This document shows positions 23,820 to 30,800 of a stretch of 64,000 nucleotides of DNA, piece after piece. How positions within the stretch are numbered: position 1 is the stretch's first letter; each line of letters begins with the position of its first letter. The notes beneath the pieces are model-generated. The model searched no databases and had not been told where the DNA came from. It saw nothing but the letters and a program-made list of their open reading frames with translations. Source of the DNA: an uncultured Lachnospiraceae bacterium (lineage in GTDB: Bacteria; Bacillota; Clostridia; Lachnospirales; Lachnospiraceae); assembly GCA_959022495.1 (NCBI GenBank), contig CAUEYX010000012.1, forward strand, positions 1 through 64,000. Reading direction: 5' to 3'. The position numbers were made by a program, and so were the translations under genes.

Positions 23820-26414
23820 TTACTTCACTGCTTTCTGCTTTCCGGAATAATAGGTATCCTCCATGGGAAGTTTTGTCCGCAGCACATGGTCCATGGCGTA
23901 GTACGCACCCTGCGCCGCCGGAGCGGTAGGGATGGTCGCAATCTCCCCGATTCCCTTTGCCCCGTAGGCGAATGGCAGAAGCTCTTCCTTCTCCACGTAG
24001 ATGGCGTGGATATCGGGTATCTGTGTGGATCTCATCAGCCCCAAAGTCCCGTATCTTGCCTGGGGCACGGAATCTTTGAGCGGGAAATCCTCTGTCAGCG
24101 CATAGCCCAGACCCATGAGCACGCCGCCCTCGATCTGCCCCTGTATGGAAATGGGGTTGACCACCTTGCCGGAATCGTGCGCCGCATACACTTCTTTCAC
24201 CCTGCCGTCGTCGTCTAAGATGACAACATGCGTGGCGAATCCGTACGCCACATGGCTCTTGGGGTTCGGCACATCCGCGCCCAGCTTATCCGTAGGATCG
24301 AAGAACTCCGCGAAGGTCTCCCAGCCTTCCAGCTTCTCCAGGTCTCCTCCAGCTTCCTGAAGCGCTTCCGCCAGATCCGCGGACGCCATGCGCACCGCCT
24401 CACCGGTGATCAGTGTCTGACGGGAACCGGATGTAGTACCGGAATCCGGCGCCACCTCGGAGTTGGCGCCCATGTTGCGGATCTTCTCTCTGCCAAGCCC
24501 GGTGGTCTCCGCCACCATCTGGACGAATACCGTGGCGCAGCCCTGCCCGATATCAGACGCCGCGCTGTACAATTCCACCTTGCCGTTATGGACTTTGATC
24601 TTCGCCCTTCCCTTATCCGGAAGTCCCACACCTACTCCGGCATTTTTCATGGCACAGGCAATGCCTGCCCTGCCCGGATTGCTCTCATAAGCATCCTTCA
24701 CTGCCAGCAGGGTCTCCTTCAGCGCTGTGGAGCAGTCCGCGATCTGCCCGTTGGGCAGCACCTTGCCCGGCTCGATGGCATTGCGGTAGCGGATCTCCCA
24801 CGGGGAGATGCCCACCTTCTCCGCGAGAAGGTTGATGTTGGATTCCAGGGCAAATTCGCTCTGGCACACGCCAAATCCCCGGAATGCTCCCGCCGGCGGG
24901 TTATTCGTATAATATCCGAAGCCGCGGATATCGGTATTCTGATAACAGTACGGTCCTACGGAATGGGTACATGCTCTCTCAAGGACCGGTCCGCACAGTG
25001 ACGCGTACGCCCCGGTGTCAAAATAGATCTCGCAGTCCAGTCCCGTGAAGATACCGTTCTCATCGCATCCCAGTGTAAATGTTCCCTCCATGGCATGGCG
25101 CTTCGGATGGAAGTTGATGGATTCCTGCCTGGAAAATGTCACCTTCACCGGTCTTTGCAGCTTCACTGCCGCCAGCGCCGCGATATGCTGGGTGGAGACA
25201 TCCTCCTTGCCGCCGAAACCGCCGCCCACCAGCTTATTTTCCACCACGATCCGCTCCGGATCCCATCCGAACATGATGGCGATCTCGTGCCGCGTATCGT
25301 ACACGCCCTGATCCGTGGAGTAGACCTTTACCCCGTCCTTATAAGGCATTGCCACCGCACACTCCGGCTCCAGGAAGGCGTGCTCCGTAAACGGCGTGCG
25401 GTACGACTGTGTCACGACATATTTGGAATTCGCCAGCGCGGTCTTGGCGTCGCCTCTTGTGACGTGCCTGCTCTGGCATAAGTTTCCTTTGGAATGGACC
25501 TTCGGCGCGTCCTCCTGCATTGCCTCTTTGATGGAGGTCACAGGCTTTAATTCTTCATAATCAATGCGGACCAGCTTTTTCGCTTTCTCAAGGATCTCCC
25601 TTGTCTCTGCCACCACCAGACAGATGGCGTCGCCCACGCAGCGGGTGATATCTCCCTTGGCGATCATCACGTCCCAGTCCTGCTGCAGGTGTCCTACTTT
25701 GTTGTTCGGCACATCGTCCGCGGTCAGCACGGCAAGTACGCCCGGAAGCGCCTCCGCCTTCTCTGTATGGATGTCAAGGACGCGGGCGCGGGGATATTTG
25801 GAGCGCACTGCGGAGGCATAGACCATGCCTTCCATCTCCACATCATCCGGATACTCTCCGTAACCTAACACCTTCTCGCGCACATCCAGGCGGAAGGCAC
25901 GCTTGCCAACGCCGTAGCTGTCGCCTTTTTCCAGCTCCTCGTCGATCTGTGCGTCTCCCCGCAGGATCGCCGCCGCGAGCTGGATCCCTTCGATGATCTT
26001 CTTATATCCCGTACAGCGGCAGATATTTCCCTTCAGCGCCACTTTGATCTCTTCCTCCGTCGGGTCCGGCACCCGGTCGATCAGAGCCTTCCCTGCCATT
26101 ACCATCCCGGGGATACAGAACCCGCACTGAACAGACCCTTTGGAACCAAAGGCATAGACAAAGGCTTCTTTCTCTTCCTCACTGAGCCCCTCCGTGGTAA
26201 GGATCTGTTTCCCCACCGCGCGCTTTGTCGTCAGGACACAGGATTTCACCGCTTTGCCGTCCACCACGATGGTACATGTCCCGCAGGCGCCCTCACTGCA
26301 GCCGTCCTTGACGGAGTGCAGGTGCAGATCGTCCCGCAGATAGCGGAGGAGCGGCTTATCTACATCCGTAACACGCTCTACTCCGTTTACTGTAAAACAA
26401 AAGCTTTCTTTCAT
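23820..26414 (-). CDS. xdh: Selenium-dependent xanthine dehydrogenase-type Mo hydroxylase
   Basis: 864 residues in a single chain. The N-terminal [2Fe-2S] domain has CSEGACGTCTIVVDGKAVKSC (about 39-59). A second iron-sulfur domain has QCGFCIPGMVM and NICRCTGYKKIIEGI (about 97-145). The molybdopterin domains follow, with 'EPECAVAMPYKDGVKVYSTD', VGGGFGGKED, AFRGFGVCQ and SGTTSGSRQT. No FAD domain is present, so electrons must leave to another carrier. The layout equals the XdhD/Se_dep_XDH family, in which a labile selenium ligand is installed by YqeB/YqeC. It should hydroxylate a purine ring. No in-frame TGA (selenocysteine) was seen. Confidence 0.9.
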   Translation of the reverse strand: MKESFCFTVNGVERVTDVDKPLLRYLRDDLHLHSVKDGCSEGACGTCTIVVDGKAVKSCVLTTKRAVGKQILTTEGLSEEEKEAFVYAFGSKGSVQCGFCIPGMVMAGKALIDRVPDPTEEEIKVALKGNICRCTGYKKIIEGIQLAAAILRGDAQIDEELEKGDSYGVGKRAFRLDVREKVLGYGEYPDDVEMEGMVYASAVRSKYPRARVLDIHTEKAEALPGVLAVLTADDVPNNKVGHLQQDWDVMIAKGDITRCVGDAICLVVAETREILEKAKKLVRIDYEELKPVTSIKEAMQEDAPKVHSKGNLCQSRHVTRGDAKTALANSKYVVTQSYRTPFTEHAFLEPECAVAMPYKDGVKVYSTDQGVYDTRHEIAIMFGWDPERIVVENKLVGGGFGGKEDVSTQHIAALAAVKLQRPVKVTFSRQESINFHPKRHAMEGTFTLGCDENGIFTGLDCEIYFDTGAYASLCGPVLERACTHSVGPYCYQNTDIRGFGYYTNNPPAGAFRGFGVCQSEFALESNINLLAEKVGISPWEIRYRNAIEPGKVLPNGQIADCSTALKETLLAVKDAYESNPGRAGIACAMKNAGVGVGLPDKGRAKIKVHNGKVELYSAASDIGQGCATVFVQMVAETTGLGREKIRNMGANSEVAPDSGTTSGSRQTLITGEAVRMASADLAEALQEAGGDLEKLEGWETFAEFFDPTDKLGADVPNPKSHVAYGFATHVVILDDDGRVKEVYAAHDSGKVVNPISIQGQIEGGVLMGLGYALTEDFPLKDSVPQARYGTLGLMRSTQIPDIHAIYVEKEELLPFAYGAKGIGEIATIPTAPAAQGAYYAMDHVLRTKLPMEDTYYSGKQKAVK

Positions 26415-26486
26415 CTCTTCTCCAGCCTTTCCTTATTGTATGCCGTGCTTCTCACGGCATTATGGTATACCCGCAGGGTGTTTCCT

Positions 26487-27029
26487 TTACTGAACTGTCA
26501 GGATCCCGTTCTGATCCCGTATCACGTCTCTGGGGCATTTCACCGCGCACATGCCGCAGGCGATACATTTCTCTTCATCGATCACCGCATGGTTATCTAT
26601 GATACGGATTGCCTGCATCGGACAGGCTTTCACACAGATGCCGCAGGCGATACATCCGGTCTGGCATGCCTTTCTGGTCTCTGCTCCCGCGTCCTCATTG
26701 ACACAGGCGGGATAGATGTTGTATTCCGGCTGTGTAAGGCGGATCAGATGCATGGGACATGCCTTCACGCACAGCCCGCAGCCGACGCATCTCTCCCAGT
26801 CCACTTCCGCCGTGCCCCGGCTTCCGATATGTAAGGCGCCCAGCCTGCATGCCAACACGCAGCTTCCGAGCCCGACGCAGCCCCACCTGCACTTTAAGAT
26901 TCCTTCCGGGTGCGCCTGAACAGCCTGCGCACAGTCCGTTCCGTAAGATTCCCGCGGAAGGTCCGTCTGCGTGCAGCTTCCGCCCGAGCACTGCACAACA
27001 GCCACTTTTTTCTTGCGTTTCTGAGCCAT
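26487..27029 (-). CDS. Polyferredoxin / RnfB-like electron carrier
   Basis: 180 residues. It begins with an Arg/Lys stretch, then VVQCSGGSCTQTD and LKCRWGCVGLGSCVLACRLGAL, and carries 4Fe-4S motifs CVGCGLCVKACPMHLI, CIACGICVKACPMQAI and CIACGMCAVKCPRDVI. This resembles the Cys-rich C-terminal part of RnfB. ATG 27029 follows GGAGAAGGAAG. It lies between the FAD-less hydroxylase and the cofactor genes, so it is the likely electron acceptor for the hydroxylase, passing electrons to YgfK or the ferredoxin pool. That link is inference from position. Confidence 0.8.
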   Translation of the reverse strand: MAQKRKKKVAVVQCSGGSCTQTDLPRESYGTDCAQAVQAHPEGILKCRWGCVGLGSCVLACRLGALHIGSRGTAEVDWERCVGCGLCVKACPMHLIRLTQPEYNIYPACVNEDAGAETRKACQTGCIACGICVKACPMQAIRIIDNHAVIDEEKCIACGMCAVKCPRDVIRDQNGILTVQ

Positions 27030-27093
27030 CTTCCTTCTCCTTTTCCCAGCGCCGGCGTACAGGGAACTGCATTTTCCCGGCACACCGCCGCTG

Positions 27094-28446
27094 TTATTTT
27101 CCGATATCTTCCCGACGGTCCACGTCGCTTAATTCTCGCTCATCTGTCTCTACGATGCGCACACTTTCCCTGTGCCTGTCCATGATCTGCCTGCCGCCCA
27201 CATCCCCGGAAAGCTCCAGAAGCTCCGGGAAATATCTTCGGTCCCACAGCACCGGGTTGCCCGCTCTTCCCTCATGCCCCGCACAGACGATACTGCCGGG
27301 GTGCAAAACTGCCGCACGGAAGATCTGCTGTAACGTCGGTACCGTAAGATGGGGCTGGTCGCACACAGAGAAGAGGACGCCTGTCAGCGTGTTTTGAAGC
27401 GCTGCCTCAAGCCCCAGCTTCAGAGACAGGCTGATGCCTTCCTCCGGATGCTCATTCCATACCGGTGTGATGCCCCGCTCCTTCGCTTCCTTGGCGATCT
27501 TCTCATCCCCGGTCACAATGTACGCGGGAAATGAAGAAAACGCCCGGACATTTTCAAGCATTTTTTCATACATGGGCACCCCGTCCGCCAGCGCGTGCAG
27601 CTTATTTCCGCCAAAGCGCACGCCTGCACCCGCCGCGAGCACGACGATGGCATACCTGCCCTTCATCCTCTCGAACCCTGTCGCTGCCTCCAGCGCTCCG
27701 CCGCCGATGGCGCGCGCCTTATCGGAGATCGTATAACAGTGGGAAATCTCCGCCCGGGCGTCGATATCCCCGATCTTCAATCCTTCTTTTACGGATACTC
27801 CGCTTTGGAGCATCCCGCGGACCACTCCCGGCATCTGCGCGTATACCGGCTGTCCGCCTGTCACGGCAACGACCTGCCCTTTTTCCACCATATCGCCGAT
27901 CTTCGCCCGCGGCTCCATGATGCCGTCCGCAGAGGCGCGGATCAGCCGCTCGATCGTATAGCCGCCCACATTGCCGGGCACCCCTGTATTGGGGATGGCG
28001 CTGCCTCTCCAGATGATATTCCCCAGCGTGTGCCCTCTCTTTGTCTCGATCACGCAGTGGCAGTCCTCCCCCGCTATAAATCCGGGTCCCACGCCAATGA
28101 CAAAAGGTGCGTCCGTGATCTTTGTACCGAGGTTCCGCTTCGCGAGGATGGCATCAACGACCACATCCGGCATGTACCACTCCCGGCATCCCGCCTCAGG
28201 GTCCACCATGACGGCGATATCTCCCCGCTCCATGATATGCTCTGCCTCTTCCTTTGATTCCGCACGGAACGCTTCCATCTCTTCGACCTTTGCCGACGGC
28301 TCGTAGACGGCTCTTGAGAGAGCCACTGTCCGCCGCACTGTAAGGGGTGTCCCGATCTCTGTCATTAGGATCTGGTGCCCTGCACCGTAGAGACGGGAGG
28401 CGATCCCCGTCGCCAGGTCCCCCGCGCCTTTGATCAATATCTTCAT
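27094..28446 (-). CDS. yqeB: YqeB-MocA fusion: Se/Mo cofactor maturation
   Basis: 450 residues from two families. Residues 1 to about 262 match YqeB (EF2563 family): MKILIKGAGDLATGIASRLY, 'DIAVMVDPEAGCREWYMPDV', VIGVGPGFIAGEDCHCVIET, RAIGGGALEAA. From about 265 a MobA/MocA nucleotidyltransferase begins: YAIVVLAAGAGVRFGGNKL, WNEHPEEGISLSLKLGL, LFSVCDQPHLTVPTLQ, GRAGNPVLWDR. MocA adds CMP to molybdopterin; YqeB is needed for selenium-dependent hydroxylases, though its chemistry is not settled. In E. coli these are separate genes. ATG 28446 follows GGAAGGA. Confidence 0.85.
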   Translation of the reverse strand: MKILIKGAGDLATGIASRLYGAGHQILMTEIGTPLTVRRTVALSRAVYEPSAKVEEMEAFRAESKEEAEHIMERGDIAVMVDPEAGCREWYMPDVVVDAILAKRNLGTKITDAPFVIGVGPGFIAGEDCHCVIETKRGHTLGNIIWRGSAIPNTGVPGNVGGYTIERLIRASADGIMEPRAKIGDMVEKGQVVAVTGGQPVYAQMPGVVRGMLQSGVSVKEGLKIGDIDARAEISHCYTISDKARAIGGGALEAATGFERMKGRYAIVVLAAGAGVRFGGNKLHALADGVPMYEKMLENVRAFSSFPAYIVTGDEKIAKEAKERGITPVWNEHPEEGISLSLKLGLEAALQNTLTGVLFSVCDQPHLTVPTLQQIFRAAVLHPGSIVCAGHEGRAGNPVLWDRRYFPELLELSGDVGGRQIMDRHRESVRIVETDERELSDVDRREDIGK

Positions 28447-28459
28447 GCCGTTATCCTTC

Positions 28460-29212
28460 CTATCCTGCCACAAAGGAGGTGACGATCACATCGGAAATGC
28501 CTTCGCGCTCCAGCATCCTGCATATCTCAAGCGCAAGTTCTCTCCGGTCGGGATCGTCTGCTTTATTTAAAATGACCGTATACACGGCGCTCCCTGGACA
28601 GCTTTTTCGTCCGCCCCGCTCTGAGGCTGCGAGAAACGCGATATCCTCCGCCGTGACTGTGTCTGTTTCGTTCTTCTTTAAGAAAGGGCATGCCAGCTCA
28701 AAGCGGAAACAGACTTCTTTGAACGTTCTGCCCACCGCGTCCAGCCCGTATACGGACAGGACATGTGTTGTCTCCTCCGGTATCACCGGCTCATGCGCGG
28801 CAGGAACCTTAAGCGGCATCCGCCTTGCTCCGTCTGCCTCGATAAGAAGCGGTATGTCCCATGTCAGGAGCTCTCCGAACACTGGCTCTGTAAGCCCTTT
28901 TAATTTGCCGCCGGGCGCAGGTCTCCCGACCCACACCTGGCGGAACGTTTCTAAATATTGTCTGATCTTTTCCACGGACGGGTCTAAGAGAAAGTATTCC
29001 TTTCCCTCATCCACGATATGCGTCGTCGTCGTGACGACCACATGCTCTCCTGCGAGGGCATACTCCTCTGCCAAAGTGTGTAGTATGGTCGTCTTCCCGC
29101 CGGCTCCCGCCACGGAGACAACAGGCGCAGGATCCGATCCCGCCGTGATCTCCAGTGCCTTCAGCAAAAATTCTTCCCCGCACAGTGTTCCTTCTTTATA
29201 TTTCCAGATCAT
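28460..29212 (-). CDS. yqeC: YqeC, selenium-dependent hydroxylase accessory protein
   Basis: 250 residues. A P-loop lies near residue 37, VVSVAGAGGKTTILHTLAEE, followed by VVVTTTTHIVDEGKEYF and, about residue 130, LIEADGARRMPLKVPAAHEP, all characteristic of YqeC. The protein belongs to the SDMH maturation set; an NTP-driven role in cofactor assembly is accepted as likely but unproven. Its ATG overlaps the hydA stop by one base (TAATG), and yqeB-mocA starts 13 bp after its stop. Confidence 0.85.
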   Translation of the reverse strand: MIWKYKEGTLCGEEFLLKALEITAGSDPAPVVSVAGAGGKTTILHTLAEEYALAGEHVVVTTTTHIVDEGKEYFLLDPSVEKIRQYLETFRQVWVGRPAPGGKLKGLTEPVFGELLTWDIPLLIEADGARRMPLKVPAAHEPVIPEETTHVLSVYGLDAVGRTFKEVCFRFELACPFLKKNETDTVTAEDIAFLAASERGGRKSCPGSAVYTVILNKADDPDRRELALEICRMLEREGISDVIVTSFVAG

Positions 29213-30579
29213 TACTCTGCGCCATGCCGGACATATACCCCGGTATTCTCCACAAGCACTTTTCCATTTTCAGCGGCAAGCGTGCCTCTTAAGTACACCT
29301 GCTCCGCCCTGCCCCGGATCTTCGCCCCTTCCATGGGACAGTAATCGCATGCAGACTGCTGCCCCTCCGCGGTCAGCGTCCACTCTGTCTCCGGGTTCCA
29401 GACAACGATGTCCGCGTCCGCGCCCGGGATGAGCGCCCCTTTCCACGGATAGAGGTGGTAGAGCTTCGCCGGATTCTCCGCCAGGTAAGTACACATCTGC
29501 TCTGGCGTGATCTTTCCTTCATTGACACCGAACTGCCAGATCAGCGCCGGACGTTCTTCCGCTCCGGGCATCCCGCAGGGCGTCTTCGAGAAATCATCCG
29601 CGCCCGCCATTTTCTGTTCCTTAGTAAAGCTGCAGTGATCTGTGGCGATGGTCTGGATGCGCCCTTCTTTGAGCGCCTGCCAGAGGATCTCCTGATTCTT
29701 CTTTCTGCGGAGGGGCGGCGCGATCATATACTGTCTTGCCTCCTCAGCAGGAAGGGAATATTTCTCCTCATCCATCACAAGATACTGGGGGCATGTTTCT
29801 ACATAGACGATCTGCCCTCCCTCTCTTGCCTTCAGGATCTCACGGTACCCTGCCGCTGTGCTCAGATGCACCACAATGACCGGAGTGTCCACACATTTCG
29901 CGATGGCGAGCAGACGGTGTACTGCCTCTGCCTCCGCTTCCTTGGGACGCGTCCACGGATAGTCGGATACATCCTTTCTATCTCCTTTGTTCTTCTCCAC
30001 TTCTTTCAGACGCGCCTGGATGATGCCGTGGTTCTCACAGTGTACCCCCGCGATGCCGCCAAGTTCTTTCAGCCGTGAGAGGATCTCATACATGGTCTCG
30101 TCGTCAACCATGGTGTCATAAGTCATATAAAGCTTAAAGGACATGGTCTCCTTTGCCACGATCTCGCCCAGTTCCCGGCTGATCTCTTCATTCCAGTCCG
30201 TGATCGCCAGGTGGAACGCATAGTCACAGGAGGACTGTCCGTCCGCCTTCTTATGCCAGTTGTCAAGTCCGTCTTGCAGAGTTTCTCCCGGATACTGGGT
30301 CGCGTAATCCACGATACAGGTCGTTCCGCCCGCGAGCTCAGCTTTCGTTCCGGTGTCGAATCCGTCCGCGGTCACTGTGTCGCACACCTCCAGCGCCATG
30401 TGGGTGTGCGCGTCGATAAATCCCGGGAAAAGAAGCTTTCCCCGCACATCCACGATCTCCGCGTCTTTAAATTCCAGATTCTCACCTATCGCAAGGATCT
30501 TCTCACCCTTTACAAGAAGGTCCACCTTTCTCATTCCCTCGCCGCTGATCACTGTTCCGCCTTTAAATAGTCGTTTCAT
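29212..30579 (-). CDS. hydA: Dihydropyrimidinase/hydantoinase HydA
   Basis: 455 residues of the cyclic amidohydrolase superfamily. Metal ligands are visible: DAHTHM (about 58-63), the carboxylated Lys in MSFKLYMTYDT (about 148), HCENHG, VVHLSTAAG, and Asp in IATDHCSF (about 313). It opens cyclic imide or amide rings; in this cluster it should act on a ring intermediate of purine breakdown. ATG 30579 has AAAGGAGGACAC before it; the open frame extends 33 codons further but into the repeat region. First gene after the 222-bp structured gap behind ygfK. Confidence 0.9.
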   Translation of the reverse strand: MKRLFKGGTVISGEGMRKVDLLVKGEKILAIGENLEFKDAEIVDVRGKLLFPGFIDAHTHMALEVCDTVTADGFDTGTKAELAGGTTCIVDYATQYPGETLQDGLDNWHKKADGQSSCDYAFHLAITDWNEEISRELGEIVAKETMSFKLYMTYDTMVDDETMYEILSRLKELGGIAGVHCENHGIIQARLKEVEKNKGDRKDVSDYPWTRPKEAEAEAVHRLLAIAKCVDTPVIVVHLSTAAGYREILKAREGGQIVYVETCPQYLVMDEEKYSLPAEEARQYMIAPPLRRKKNQEILWQALKEGRIQTIATDHCSFTKEQKMAGADDFSKTPCGMPGAEERPALIWQFGVNEGKITPEQMCTYLAENPAKLYHLYPWKGALIPGADADIVVWNPETEWTLTAEGQQSACDYCPMEGAKIRGRAEQVYLRGTLAAENGKVLVENTGVYVRHGAE

Positions 30580-30591
30580 GTGTCCTCCTTT

Positions 30592-30796
30592 CAGTTCAGC
30601 CATGCTTTGAACGCGTATGCAGAATGTGCTTGCACAATTCTGCAAGCGGTCATAAGCATGGGGTGAGCGCCGTCTCATGAGTAAAACAGTGGCGCAGCCA
30701 CGATTAGCACGTTAGTGCGGTTTTACGAATGGCGCTCCTGAACGGTGTAAATTTTCCCCCAGTTCAGCCATGCAGCAAACGCTCCTGAACGGTGTA
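30592..30796. repeat. Paired repeat units with a cloverleaf-like insert
   Basis: CAGTTCAGCCATGC occurs at 30592-30605 and 30760-30773; CGCTCCTGAACGGTGTA occurs at 30733-30749 and 30780-30796. In the short unit the two are 6 nt apart; in the long unit they enclose 127 nt. The insert holds hairpin TGCAGAAT-GTGC-TT-GCAC-ATTCTGCA (30618-30644). It also holds a branched fold closed by GAGCGCC/GGCGCTC (30665-30671 with 30731-30737) and GTAAAAC/GTTTTAC, with arms GTGGC-GCA-GCCAC and GCAC-GTTA-GTGC. Confidence 0.8.
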
Positions 30797-30800
30797 GTTA

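Noticed and set aside
24228..25001. Plus-strand frame of 257 codons opposite the Mo hydroxylase
   Set aside because: It is a shadow of a well-supported minus-strand gene with intact cofactor motifs.
23820..26414. Selenocysteine in the 'selenium-dependent' hydroxylase
   Set aside because: The frame is continuous without an in-frame TGA; in this family selenium is a labile cofactor ligand, not selenocysteine.
30665..30737. Integron attC site
   Set aside because: The fold is attC-like, but the core GTTRRRY/RYYYAAC boxes are not met and no integron integrase or cassette gene is present.
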